Shown here: in pieces, positions 31,101 through 38,484 of the stretch
Layout: every line of letters starts with the position of its first letter
How positions within the stretch are numbered: the first letter of the stretch is position 1
DNA from: Rhizobium sp. NFR07
GTDB taxonomy: Bacteria; Pseudomonadota; Alphaproteobacteria; Rhizobiales; Rhizobiaceae
Length of the DNA: 64,000 bases
Direction of reading: 5' to 3'
Assembly: GCF_900111905.1 (NCBI RefSeq)
Contig: NZ_FOKM01000007.1
Location: forward strand, 186,001-250,000
Notes under the pieces: generated by a model
The model's database searches: none
What the model was told of the DNA's origin: nothing
The model's input: the letters and a program-made list of their open reading frames with translations, nothing else
Made by a program: the position numbers and the translations under genes

Positions 31101-31486
31101 CCGCTCCGCGGACGGCCAATGGTGACAACCGCAATCCGCGGCACATGGTCGAATCGCTGAACTCGCTTTCGGTCGATATTGCCCGTGCCATCGACCACGA
31201 TGCGTCGGTCGACCTGTGGCGCCGTTATCAGCGCGGCGAGCGCGACGTCTTCACCCGTCGCCTCTACACGCTGAAGGGCCAGCAGACATTCGACGAGATC
31301 AAGCGCAAGTACGACCGCGAGCCGGAATTCCGCACCGCTGTCGATCGCTACATCGCCGATTTCGAGAAGCTGCTCGCAGACGTCGCCCGCACCGATCGCG
31401 ACCGCACGGTGACGCAGAGCTACCTGACCTCGGACACGGGCAAGGTCTACACCATGCTCGCCCACGCAGCAGGTCGCTTCGGTTGA
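25199..31486 (+). CDS. gpr: Giant growth-pole-ring protein (GPR/RgsE type)
   Basis: A 2095-residue protein. A proline-rich cytoplasmic N-terminus of about 95 residues is followed by two membrane helices (about 105-124 and 135-166), then some 1500 residues of almost uninterrupted alpha-helix in heptad- or apolipoprotein-like repeats. A proline/glutamine-rich linker (about 1850-1980) precedes a conserved C-terminal domain (SLNSLSVDIARAID to HAAGRFG). This architecture matches GPR of Agrobacterium tumefaciens and RgsE of Sinorhizobium meliloti, which form a ring at the growing pole and are needed for polar growth and rod shape. Internal near-identical tandem repeats are listed separately. The start at 25199 follows GAGG; an upstream in-frame codon at 25166 is less likely. 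A terminator follows. Confidence 0.88.
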   Translation: MAKNTSSESIDETAFQALEDALKIDFNEETPREKSAPPASEARVSDTSRTRPARSRQPQAEPARPAAEQAPRQPSFEPANDAGRRNPASILRSLDGGSMRGAIRNALIMSVLWAIAGIGLGQLIYGNQLWQVNSVAGVLAAPGLVALAAGILLPILLFFAFTIMMARAQDLRNAARSMAEVALRLSEPETIASERIMSVGQAVRREVSAMNEGIERTIARAAELETLVHSEVNALERSYTDNELRVRGLVQELGSERDAIVNHAERIRSSIVGAHDQLKEELSLATEEISIRLATSGEAFASMIDMRAASLMEKSDAAGDAIASLLAAKTEGLIDTLTTSGIALSTEFDMRLESLGSTLSDRGNAILSEFETRASTLDANTDKLNAALADRTRQLNETLLARTREITEGLSNSERTLTGSLDGILSSLNHSLDERGASFRQSLQSASDDAIMDMDLRSGLFEDRFQATVGQLSTTFDEGLTQFATAFDQRAGSLDSKLMESLARINETVAGGSDAIEGILSTSIERIGNALTDQQFAIATTLGTGQEVLDSMLESRSKEFSDALAARSSDIAGAFGDAHNKIDMVMAARGGEISASLADSQKRFEDSISSRTAAIIESVTDSHERFAGAVDEKASALQSLMADTPDRLASILDTKSEAIARALSESELRLTDEMDRRATALDTTLASNRDRLSEILDDKSMEIATSISLHEDRLNTTLNEHATSLVKTVSEADTRLEEAFAKRADVIRDAFADNQLNLDISLESRTAELARLLEQGGDRLEQTVSGAATRIEDSFDKRAEIIRDAFADNQLNLDISLESRTSELARLLDNGSDRLEQTVGGAAGRIETALTQGTDRFDATMGDGLQRMETSLETAHRQISDTLTANGEVLGETVGSAHLRMANVLGEANRDISETIDAGHDRLRTTLDQRTGLISATISDAQDQLGNLLMDQATSIGTTIASSAGMLEMSLEGQQEALRETLDKASETLAGSLQNDIGSIAGQISDAAREISQSTEAFTSRVEQTVGGVSTALNDAGNRIEVTFGGLEDRIRGEIGNVSAMVDNAGSNLADTLGARTADLERVSNAAADRISEVVSSSSMGIELASSQAAEHIARTLNEQTDALQNASNATADRISESVTSSSMGIELAASEAAEHIARTLSEQTEALERASSATADRISESASSSSMGIELASSEAAEHIARTLNERTDALERSSADATLRITETLDGRTAHIEERFGTMDRALSIGLDNVSKTIEGKAVGLAASLRDAVSTAAHQMDVEANRSAEALTRAGSEFTNELNNRNTEFTRAIEERSNEIVGRISETQNRLAGQAATVAQAFSEAGSAIVSKVAEADKLVKQQVDAISAALGEAETTLDSRGQSIRATLTDTAGDLGQAMDAVDRALAARGDAIRTALDSRSRDLNSMLSSRSEELSRLLDEKAKPLVEAYAETGRTAAEQLANAAQETSARIRQENAALVDAIAARANETLAAIGQRSEAASQMMRGAEQSLLSNVDGIIERLSHSNVNIASLVEQAADQLAAADQKLDDTAARFAHSAGSAADLVSGSSRLLENNIDRLVNISGQTLSQVGGIVGRFEEHSKVLGQASELLGAAQSNLASTLDERQDALRSLSAGLVKRSDEIEATLRHLTGLVDGAFERAEERTAHVGDKLRDGLQASFADIGRRLGETQQRAEQTASAMRAALLDAGGEANRAIEETLSDAERRARDLAEQMRGNLSGSLSEVERVLGEASQRSDTAANQLRETLRVSVEDAVGRFSGATDEIRRSAQDIRQELDATRTELKRGAFDLPEEAKESAAAMRRAVSEQIKALQEISQLVGRSSQQLEVAEASQPKAPAAPVATPVRQPQPLPQPPQQQAPQQQVPVQSAPVAPRNDPYGAGLLRGGLSLDKPAAPSSPIRPAPEQSAQAGQTGQGGWISDLLRGASRDEQPEQAPARAPARPAPEAAPAPRTANGDNRNPRHMVESLNSLSVDIARAIDHDASVDLWRRYQRGERDVFTRRLYTLKGQQTFDEIKRKYDREPEFRTAVDRYIADFEKLLADVARTDRDRTVTQSYLTSDTGKVYTMLAHAAGRFG
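27416..27745 (+). repeat. Two tandem 55-residue (165-bp) repeats inside gpr
   Basis: Copies begin at 27416 and 27581. Each contains IRDAFADNQLNLDISLESRT followed by ELARLL and LEQTV, with most residues identical. The exact 165-base spacing indicates recent in-frame duplication. It adds helix length without shifting phase. Confidence 0.85.
28442..28837 (+). repeat. Three tandem 44-residue (132-bp) repeats inside gpr
   Basis: Copies start at 28442, 28574 and 28706, exactly 132 bases apart. Each carries ADRIS, SSSMGIEL and AAEHIARTL. A fourth, more diverged unit follows (from about 28838). The period is 44 residues, four 11-residue turns, as in apolipoprotein-type helices. Confidence 0.88.
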
Positions 31487-31510
31487 CCGGCGGAATAACG
31501 ATGAGACACA

Positions 31511-31540
31511 AAAGGCCGCCCTCGAAGGCGGCCTTTTTCG
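31511..31540. terminator. Terminator after gpr
   Basis: AAAGGCCGCC (31511-31520) and GGCGGCCTTT (31527-31536) form a ten-base stem with a CTCGAA loop, followed by more T residues. It lies 25 bases past the gpr stop. Confidence 0.88.
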
Positions 31541-31760
31541 TGATCGGACATCAATGCAGTTCCGAAGGTTGATCTACACACCCCAGGCCCTAAAACTACG
31601 AAAGACGGATCAGACACTATCAACGGCCCCATTCGTGACCGGAAATCACCTTGTCCCCATCCATCAACCGTTGGTCGGCGCGCGCCGCCAGTCTGCTGGT
31701 CCTTGCTCTCGCTTTATCAATTTCATTTTTCCCAATGTCTATTGCGCACAGGAGCCGCCG

Positions 31761-33326
31761 ATGAACCTGGTCGAAACGACGGAATTCTCCATCGAAGCCA
31801 ATCCGATGTTCGAAAATGCCCGTATCTTCGCGGGTTCGATCGGCCTGCGGCATCACCCGGAAACGGCGTTTTCACCGAGCATGAGCATCTGGCCTGCCGA
31901 ACCGGAAGACAAGATCTCGGCGGCGGATTGGCTCAGCGACCACCTTGCCCATGAGACCAAGCTCATCGAGCGCAAGGCAGTCACCTTTGCAGGCATGTCT
32001 GGCGAGATGAGCAAGGTGAAGGATCGCCTTGAGGATTGGGATACGAAGGAGAAACGCGACTGGTATCGCTTGCGCGCGCTTCTGGTAACCGCGGATGGCT
32101 CCAGGTGGTACCACGCTACGGCAATGGCAAGCGGGCCTGATCTTGCCGGGATCGAAGCGGACTTCGTCCGCCTGCTCGGCTCCATCCGCGTCAAGCTCGA
32201 AGGTGACGCCGCCGAGGAGGCAATAGCGGCGGCCGAGGTGGAAAAAGCAGCCGTACTCGGAAAGCTGAAGGATGACATGGACCGGGCATCCGCTATCCGC
32301 AATCAGCAGGCCGAGAAGGAGCGCAGCATCGAAAGAGCGGCGAAGGCGAAAGCGCCCCTCGCCGATATCGAGGAGCGTTTCGATGTGGCAGTGGCCGAGG
32401 CCGGGTACGAAGACAAGCGCGACGCCCTGCGCCGGATCGTAATTCCGACCGTTGCCATGATCGAACTCGACGTTGCCGACACGTCCATCAACGGACAAAG
32501 CCGTGTCGGCGGCGGACCGGATCTTCCCGCCAACTTGGACTGGCCGCGCGATGACGACGGCCTCCACCTGAATTTTCTCGCGCAGATCAACCTCTGCGAT
32601 CTGCCGGACCGCCCGGAGACACTGCCGCAAACCGGTCTCATCTCTTTCTTCACCGGCACGGATTACACCGACTGGCGCGTCCTCTTCACGCCGGCTGATG
32701 CCACGCTCACGCCCCGCAGCCTGCCTGAGGACGCGATGGACACAGCGATCTCGGCGTCGCGGATGATCACTTGGGATAGTGATCTCAAGCGGCTCGTCTC
32801 CAACGGACAGGCCGTAGACGGACTATCCGTCGAAACGGACGATGCCGGCCGCATGACATTCACCCGCGACGGCAAGCACGTCATGGCCTTCGCCTCTGAA
32901 TACGAGTTCAGCCGTTCGGTGAAGACGCTGCGCTTCGAGCGCTCTCTCAGCGCTCCCTATGGCGCGCCTGGCCCCAACAACAACCCGCAGGCCTATGCCG
33001 ACATCGGCATCGAAGACCCCTCGGATTTCGCCATTGCGCTCCAGGAGAGTTTCAGGATAGGCGATGGTCCGCAACACCAGATGTTCGGGATCACCGGCAT
33101 ACGGGAATTATCCTCCATCCAGAAACTGGCAGCCGACCATGCGGCCAAACAGGGCTGGTCCGACATAGCGGCGCCGGAGGATTGGTTCATCCTGATCAAG
33201 CTGGCCTCCGGCGGCGAGGCCGACTTCAGCTTTTCCGACCATGGCGACTACATCTTCATGATCCATCGCAAGGACGCGGCGAAGGGAGATTTCTCGCGCG
33301 TTTATGCCTTTGTCGAATCCGGCTGA
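31761..33326 (+). CDS. DUF1963 (YwqG-like) protein with a possible DcrB-like N-terminal domain
   Basis: A 521-residue soluble protein. Residues about 1-150 resemble a DcrB-type fold (FSPSMSIWPAEP, then WYHATAMASGPD). A charged helical linker follows (about 150-205), then a YwqG/DUF1963 domain from about 245 (GGGPDLPANLDWPR, LNFLAQINLCDLP, FFTGTD and the final GDYIFMIHRKD). DUF1963 proteins have no settled function and often sit near immunity or stress genes. The ATG at 31761 has AGGAG eight bases upstream; in-frame codons up to 31554 are rejected. The N-terminal assignment is tentative. Confidence 0.7.
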   Translation: MNLVETTEFSIEANPMFENARIFAGSIGLRHHPETAFSPSMSIWPAEPEDKISAADWLSDHLAHETKLIERKAVTFAGMSGEMSKVKDRLEDWDTKEKRDWYRLRALLVTADGSRWYHATAMASGPDLAGIEADFVRLLGSIRVKLEGDAAEEAIAAAEVEKAAVLGKLKDDMDRASAIRNQQAEKERSIERAAKAKAPLADIEERFDVAVAEAGYEDKRDALRRIVIPTVAMIELDVADTSINGQSRVGGGPDLPANLDWPRDDDGLHLNFLAQINLCDLPDRPETLPQTGLISFFTGTDYTDWRVLFTPADATLTPRSLPEDAMDTAISASRMITWDSDLKRLVSNGQAVDGLSVETDDAGRMTFTRDGKHVMAFASEYEFSRSVKTLRFERSLSAPYGAPGPNNNPQAYADIGIEDPSDFAIALQESFRIGDGPQHQMFGITGIRELSSIQKLAADHAAKQGWSDIAAPEDWFILIKLASGGEADFSFSDHGDYIFMIHRKDAAKGDFSRVYAFVESG

Positions 33327-33375
33327 TCCATTGCCTACCTGATCGACCAGACGTGTCTCTGGACCGCTGCGATAT

Positions 33376-33990
33376 CTATATCGCCTTCAGCGACCAGTCG
33401 ACGATCTCTCCGCCAACCTTGGCGAACGCGCGATCGAGAGCTTCGACGAAATCGTTGTTCGAAGCGCCGGAAACCGGCGAGGTTGCCTTGAACACGCTGC
33501 TGGCGCGAACCGTGCCGTTGCGATCGTTGAGGATCTTTGCCGAGATTTCGACTGTCGCAACGCGGCTGCCGTCGGTAGTCACTTCGAATGAGCGAATGTC
33601 GGTCACGACCTGGTAGTCGATCGCCAGGCCCTGTCCCGGCTTTCCGACACCGCCGAGGCGGCCGGAATTTTCGAATGCCTCGACGAGCTTGGACTGCACC
33701 AGACGCGGCAGACGATCACCCCAGCGGGAATTGGCAAGGTACTGCACTTCCGATGGCGACACGCGTACCACGACCTGCTCGCTGTCCAGCATCTTCACGG
33801 CCGTCGGCTCGGGCACGAGGATCTGCCGATTGCGGGCGGAAGGCCCCTGACTGGCAGGCGTCATCGACAGGTCGAACGTATCGTTGTTCGCCTTCGTGCC
33901 GCAGCCGCTGACGAGCGCGGCGATGACCGGCAATGTCAGCAGCAACGTGCGGCGGCCGGCTGGCAGTCCTCGGTACTTGAAAACGCTCAT
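33376..33990 (-). CDS. ABC-type transport auxiliary lipoprotein of the Mla-like system
   Basis: A 204-residue lipoprotein. A basic N-terminus and hydrophobic segment (TLLLTLPVIAALVSGC) end in a lipobox whose cysteine is about residue 30. The mature domain (QILVPEPTAVKMLDSEQVVVR, LPRLVQSKLVEAFENSG, QVVTDIRSFEV) matches the ABC transport auxiliary/PqiC-like lipoprotein family. It is the last gene of the mlaE-mlaF-mlaD operon, 18 bases from mlaD, and probably provides the outer-membrane or periplasmic partner of the MCE complex. Confidence 0.87.
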   Translation of the reverse strand: MSVFKYRGLPAGRRTLLLTLPVIAALVSGCGTKANNDTFDLSMTPASQGPSARNRQILVPEPTAVKMLDSEQVVVRVSPSEVQYLANSRWGDRLPRLVQSKLVEAFENSGRLGGVGKPGQGLAIDYQVVTDIRSFEVTTDGSRVATVEISAKILNDRNGTVRASSVFKATSPVSGASNNDFVEALDRAFAKVGGEIVDWSLKAI

Positions 33991-34008
33991 GAACTGCTAC
34001 CCCTGCCT

Positions 34009-35379
34009 TTAGCGCCTTGTCCTGCCGTCATATTCCTTGACGGTCTCGCCGCCGAAGATAAGCCGCTGTGGATTGTCGTCGAAATTGGTGATGGTCTGAT
34101 TGAGGTTGTCCACGGTCCGACGCGTGTCGGTCACCAGGGTCTGGATATCCCTCAGGCCGGTCGCGGAGAAACGCTGCAGGTTCTCGGCAATCGGGCCAAC
34201 CCGGGCGTTGATGTTATCTGCGACGGTGCGGAAGGATTCCAGCGTCTTGCGCGCCTCGGCAAACAGGCCCTGGGACTCGTCACTGGAAACCAGCCCGTCA
34301 ACCTTCGCCAGGATACCGTTGACCTGCGTCGAAGCATCGTTGAGCTTGGTGGCGAGCTGCGTGAAATCAGTGATCGCGTTGTTGATGTCCTGCGAACGAT
34401 GCGCCACGTCATCGACGACGCCTCGCGCCGATGCGAGTGTCTGGCGGGCGTCTTCGGAAGCCGCCGAGATGTTCTGGATCGCCTTGCCGACCTGATTGGG
34501 GTCGACGGCGGCAAGCAGGCCGTCAGCCCGCCGCAGCACGCCCTGGGCATCGACGCCGACCTGGGCGAAGCTTTCCGCCGCCGTCCGCACATTCGCGACC
34601 AGCGGACCGAAATCCTCCGACGCATTGGCGACGTTGCGCGATACCCGCTCTGCGTTCGTGACGACCTGGTTCACCCGCTCGGCATCGATTGCCCGCACCA
34701 GCTGATCGGCAGCTTCCAGCGTGGAATTCAATGTGCCGGAAACGCGGTCCACCGTGGCGGAAAGGCTGGAGAGGCTATGCAGGAACTCGTCGATACTGCC
34801 GGAATTGTTGCTGAGCGCAGCCGTGAAGGTCTCCACGTTGCGGATCGTCTGCGTCAGCGGTCCTCGGGCGTCACCGACGAAGCCCTGGATATCGCCGATC
34901 GCCTGGTCGGCCCTCTCGAGGATCTTGTCTGCGGTGGCAAGCAGGTTCGTCACGCTCGACTGATCGGCAATCAGCACAGCCGGACGACCCGCCTCGATCG
35001 CCTTCTGGAGGATGTTCTCCTCGCCCTTGGCGCCGCCGGAAAGCTCGATATAGGCAGCACCCGTCAGGCCCTGCACTTCAAGAACGGCCTTGGTCGACTG
35101 ATAGACCGGCGCATCCGCCCGCACCTCGGTAAAGGCGATCGAATAGCGCGGATCATCGGGATCGATCGTCAGATTGCGTACCGAGCCGACAGGGATGCCG
35201 TTGAAGCGCACCGGCGAACCGACAGAAAGACCGTTCGCCGAACCGGGAATGCGAATCGCCAGCTCCGCCGTCGGGCCGCCGCGACCGGACTGCGCCATCC
35301 AATAGACGAAGCCGAAGGCGGCCGCGATCACCAGCAGCGTGAAGAAGCCAACAAGGGCATAATTCGCTTTGGTTTCCAT
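34009..35379 (-). CDS. mlaD: MlaD-like MCE-domain protein
   Basis: A 456-residue protein anchored by one N-terminal membrane helix (about residues 8-28). An MCE domain follows (about 40-115: GLSVGSPVRFNGIPVGSV and GLTGAAYIELSGG), then a roughly 300-residue alpha-helical region with repeated NVRTAAESFAQVGV-like coiled segments. MCE proteins form hexameric rings that carry phospholipids across the periplasm. The long helical tail resembles PqiB/YebT-type or rhizobial MlaD proteins more than the 183-residue E. coli MlaD. It lies between the ATPase and lipoprotein genes. Confidence 0.9.
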   Translation of the reverse strand: METKANYALVGFFTLLVIAAAFGFVYWMAQSGRGGPTAELAIRIPGSANGLSVGSPVRFNGIPVGSVRNLTIDPDDPRYSIAFTEVRADAPVYQSTKAVLEVQGLTGAAYIELSGGAKGEENILQKAIEAGRPAVLIADQSSVTNLLATADKILERADQAIGDIQGFVGDARGPLTQTIRNVETFTAALSNNSGSIDEFLHSLSSLSATVDRVSGTLNSTLEAADQLVRAIDAERVNQVVTNAERVSRNVANASEDFGPLVANVRTAAESFAQVGVDAQGVLRRADGLLAAVDPNQVGKAIQNISAASEDARQTLASARGVVDDVAHRSQDINNAITDFTQLATKLNDASTQVNGILAKVDGLVSSDESQGLFAEARKTLESFRTVADNINARVGPIAENLQRFSATGLRDIQTLVTDTRRTVDNLNQTITNFDDNPQRLIFGGETVKEYDGRTRR

Positions 35380-35387
35380 GGGTTACT

Positions 35388-36233
35388 TCACTTCCCTACG
35401 TCTACCGGGGTATCATTTTCATTCACTACGACGGAACGCGCGCGTTTTCCCCGGAAATAGGACTGAACCCACGGATCATCACAGTCGAACATATCCTGCA
35501 GTGTGCCTTCCACCAATACCCGTTTCTCTCCGAGCACGGCAATGCGGTCACAAACCGAAAACAGGCTGTCGAGGTCGTGCGTCACCATGTAGACGGTTAG
35601 TCCCAGCGTGTCCCTGAGCTTGGCGATCAGCGCGTCGAAATCAGCCGCGCCGATCGGATCGAGGCCCGATGTCGGTTCGTCGAGGAAGACGAGATCCGGA
35701 TCGAGCGCCAGTGCGCGCGCCAGTGCCGCGCGCTTGATCATGCCGCCGGAAAGCTCCGACGGGTACTTGTCCGCCGCATCCGGCGGCAGGCCGACCATTT
35801 CCAGCTTCACATAGGCGAGTTCATCCATCAGCGACTGCGGAAGGTCGAGATATTCGCGCATCGGGAGCTGGATGTTTTCCTTCACGGTCAGCGCCGAAAA
35901 CAGCGCGCCGTGCTGGAACAGGACCCCTAGCCGCGCGTCGAGCGCCATGCGCTCCTCCTCGCTGGCCTTCTCGTAATTTGTGCCGAGGATCTCGATCGTG
36001 CCCGACCGATGGGGCAGGAGCCGCAGCACGGTGCGCATCAGCACGGACTTGCCCGTGCCCGAGGCGCCGACAAACCCGAGGATCTCGCCGCGGTAGATGT
36101 CCAGCTGGAGCTTGTCGAGAACCAGCTTGTCGCCGAAGCCGACAGTCAGATCGCGAACGGAAAGCACGACCTGACGCTCTTCCTTTGCATTTGCCGGCGT
36201 CTTTTCCATCGTCTGTTGCTTTTCGTCTGACAT
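35388..36233 (-). CDS. mlaF: Mla-type ABC transporter ATP-binding protein
   Basis: A 281-residue ABC ATPase: Walker A GASGTGKS (residues 56-63), signature LSGGMIKRAALARAL, Walker B DPDLVFLDEPTSGLD, and the switch histidine in MVTHDLDSL. It drives lipid transport by the MlaE permease. The ATG at 36233 is chosen because GGGAG lies six to seven bases upstream; the more upstream ATG at 36284 lies inside mlaE. Its C-terminal extension past the H-loop is typical of MlaF. Confidence 0.94.
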   Translation of the reverse strand: MSDEKQQTMEKTPANAKEERQVVLSVRDLTVGFGDKLVLDKLQLDIYRGEILGFVGASGTGKSVLMRTVLRLLPHRSGTIEILGTNYEKASEEERMALDARLGVLFQHGALFSALTVKENIQLPMREYLDLPQSLMDELAYVKLEMVGLPPDAADKYPSELSGGMIKRAALARALALDPDLVFLDEPTSGLDPIGAADFDALIAKLRDTLGLTVYMVTHDLDSLFSVCDRIAVLGEKRVLVEGTLQDMFDCDDPWVQSYFRGKRARSVVVNENDTPVDVGK

Positions 36234-36243
36234 CTTCTGCTCC

Positions 36244-37386
36244 CTAAAAATCGATTGCGGAGTAGAAGATGGCGAAAAGCGCATCCATCAGGATGACGGC
36301 GAAGATCGCTTTGACCACGGACGTCGTGACGTGCTGGCCGAGGGATTCGGCGCTGCCGCCGACCTTCATGCCCTCGACGGCGGCAACGATCCCGATTGCC
36401 AGCGCCATGAACGGCGCCTTGATCATGCCGGACGCGATCGACGTGTGGTCGATCGCCTCGTGCAGACGCGACAGGTAGGTATCGAACGTGATGCCGGAAT
36501 AGAGATAGGCCACCACCGCGGCACCATAGAGGGCGGCGAAATTGGCGACGATGGTCAGAAGCGGCAGCGCGATAGTCAGCGCTACCAGCCGCGGGAAGAT
36601 CAGGACACCCACCGGATTGAGGCCGATGACGGTCAACGCGTCGATTTCCTCACGCATCTTCATCGAGCCGATCTCGGCCGTGATGGCGCTGCCCGAACGG
36701 CCGGCAATCATGATTGCGGTCAGCAGGACGCCGATTTCACGCAGCTGCAGGATGCCGACGAGATCGACAACGAAGATTTCCGCACCGAAATAACGCAGCT
36801 GGAAGGCGCCCTGCTGGGCGATAATCGCGCCGATCAGGAAGGACATGAGCACGATGATCGGTACGGCGCGCACGCCCATCCGGTCGATGTGGGTGACGAC
36901 CGAGGCCGGGGATACGCCGGCACCTCGGCCGAATTTCAGCTGTGCGCCGCGCACCGCCGAGCCGAGAATGTGCATGGCTGCATAGAGATCGCTGCCGAGC
37001 TCCGCAATGAGCTTGCCCGGAGGCGTGAACACGCGCTCGAACAGGCTTCGCTTGTCCGGACCCGGGCCGGGAGGCGCTGGTGTCTGCTCCGGCAAGGCCC
37101 CGACCAGTTCCTCGATATTGCCATTGCCACCGGACAGCGTGGGCTCGCGCCCCTCGCCGCCCTTTGCGGTCATCAAACGTCGGATCAGCCAGGCGCCTGC
37201 TGTATCGATGCCTTCGACGCCGGAGACATCAATCTCCACGGCGCCCTGCCCGCCGGTTTTCCCGGCGGCATCGAGATCCTTCAGGACATGCGAAACGGAA
37301 TGGTTGCGCCAATCGCCCGTCAATACGTAGCGCTGACCGCCGCCCGGCAGGTCTTCCGTCTGGATTTTGGCGATATTGGAATTCAC
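36244..37386 (-). CDS. mlaE: MlaE-like ABC permease with N-terminal STAS domain
   Basis: A 380-residue protein. The first 100 residues form a STAS-like domain (IDVSGVEGIDTAGAWLIRRL), a role filled by separate MlaB in E. coli. A permease domain with five or six membrane helices follows, with the MlaE signatures AIIAQQGAFQLRYFGAE and MKMREEIDALTVIGLNPV. It is the first gene of the operon. The fusion of the MlaB-like domain to the permease is common in alphaproteobacteria. The operon keeps outer-membrane lipid asymmetry or imports lipids; direction cannot be read from the sequence. Confidence 0.93.
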   Translation of the reverse strand: MNSNIAKIQTEDLPGGGQRYVLTGDWRNHSVSHVLKDLDAAGKTGGQGAVEIDVSGVEGIDTAGAWLIRRLMTAKGGEGREPTLSGGNGNIEELVGALPEQTPAPPGPGPDKRSLFERVFTPPGKLIAELGSDLYAAMHILGSAVRGAQLKFGRGAGVSPASVVTHIDRMGVRAVPIIVLMSFLIGAIIAQQGAFQLRYFGAEIFVVDLVGILQLREIGVLLTAIMIAGRSGSAITAEIGSMKMREEIDALTVIGLNPVGVLIFPRLVALTIALPLLTIVANFAALYGAAVVAYLYSGITFDTYLSRLHEAIDHTSIASGMIKAPFMALAIGIVAAVEGMKVGGSAESLGQHVTTSVVKAIFAVILMDALFAIFYSAIDF

Positions 37387-37500
37387 AGGTCGCGGGCGCT
37401 CGTTTCAATCGGTCGAATCTGGCAATGCGTTGATGGCACTCCAGGAAAGCGCAATATAGACGGCTCGTGCCGATTTGCCACAAGAGGACATCCGAAAGCC

Positions 37501-38484
37501 ATGAGCCGTCACCTTGAAGCAACAATCGAGACCTTCCCCATCGCCGGAAGCTTCACGATCTCGCGAGGTTCGAAGACGCAGGCGGACGTTATCGTCTGCA
37601 CCATTTTCGAAAACGGCTTTTCGGGCCGCGGAGAATGCGTGCCCTACAGACGCTACGGCGAGACCGTCGATGGTGTCCTGAGCGATATCCTCGCCATCGT
37701 GCCTGCTGTGGAAAACGGCCTTTCGCGGCAAGATCTACAGGCGAAAATGAAGCCCGGCGCCGCGCGCAATGCCCTCGACTGCGCCCTCTGGGACCTCGAG
37801 GCCAAAAAGTCGCGAAAACCGGTAGCCGATGCGATCGGCGCAACCTCACGCGAGCCTGTCGTCACCGCCTTCACCCTGTCGCTCGCCGACCCGGCCACCA
37901 TGGCGGAAGATGCCCGCAAGAACAGCGACAGGCCGCTCCTCAAGGTCAAGCTCGGTACGGAAAATGACGAGGAACGCATGCGCGCCATTCGCTCCGGCGC
38001 GCCGCGGTCGAAAATCATAATCGATGCCAATGAAGGCTGGACCGAAGCCAATATCGAGACCCATCTCGCCATCGCCCGCGAACTCGATATCGCCCTGATC
38101 GAACAGCCACTCCCCGCCGGCAACGACAGCTTCCTGTCGCGCATCGAGCGACTGGTCACCGTCTGCGCCGACGAGAGCGTCCACTCAACCGCCGACCTCG
38201 CCGCCTTGCGCGACCGCTATGACGCCGTGAATATCAAGCTCGACAAGACCGGTGGCCTGACCGAAGCGCTGAACATGAAGGCGGAAGCGACCCGACTCGG
38301 CTTCCAGCTGATGATCGGCTGCATGGTCGGCACCTCGCTCGCCATGGCGCCGGCGGTGCTGCTCGCCCAGGATGCGCAGTATGTCGATCTCGACGGTCCC
38401 CTGCTGCTTGCCGAGGATCGACCCGGCGGATTGCGCTACGAGGGATCTCTGGTCTATCCGCCGACCGCCGATCTCTGGGGCTGA
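37501..38484 (+). CDS. dgcA: DgcA-type N-acetyl-D-glutamate racemase / dipeptide epimerase (enolase superfamily)
   Basis: A 327-residue muconate-lactonizing-type enolase superfamily protein. It has the catalytic lysine pair in LLKVKLG, metal ligands in IIDANEGW, LIEQPLP and CADES, and a second lysine in NIKLDKTGG. Rhizobial members of this clade act as DgcA, which racemises N-acetyl-D-glutamate together with the amidase/acetyltransferase DgcN. dgcN is not adjacent here, so a dipeptide epimerase (L-Ala-D/L-Glu) is an alternative. It diverges from mlaE, and its 3' end overlaps the convergent MFS gene by 31 bases. Confidence 0.83.
   Translation: MSRHLEATIETFPIAGSFTISRGSKTQADVIVCTIFENGFSGRGECVPYRRYGETVDGVLSDILAIVPAVENGLSRQDLQAKMKPGAARNALDCALWDLEAKKSRKPVADAIGATSREPVVTAFTLSLADPATMAEDARKNSDRPLLKVKLGTENDEERMRAIRSGAPRSKIIIDANEGWTEANIETHLAIARELDIALIEQPLPAGNDSFLSRIERLVTVCADESVHSTADLAALRDRYDAVNIKLDKTGGLTEALNMKAEATRLGFQLMIGCMVGTSLAMAPAVLLAQDAQYVDLDGPLLLAEDRPGGLRYEGSLVYPPTADLWG

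Noticed and set aside
31554..31760. Upstream extension of the DUF1963 gene
   Set aside because: The added residues lack conservation signals, and AGGAG sits eight bases before the ATG at 31761.
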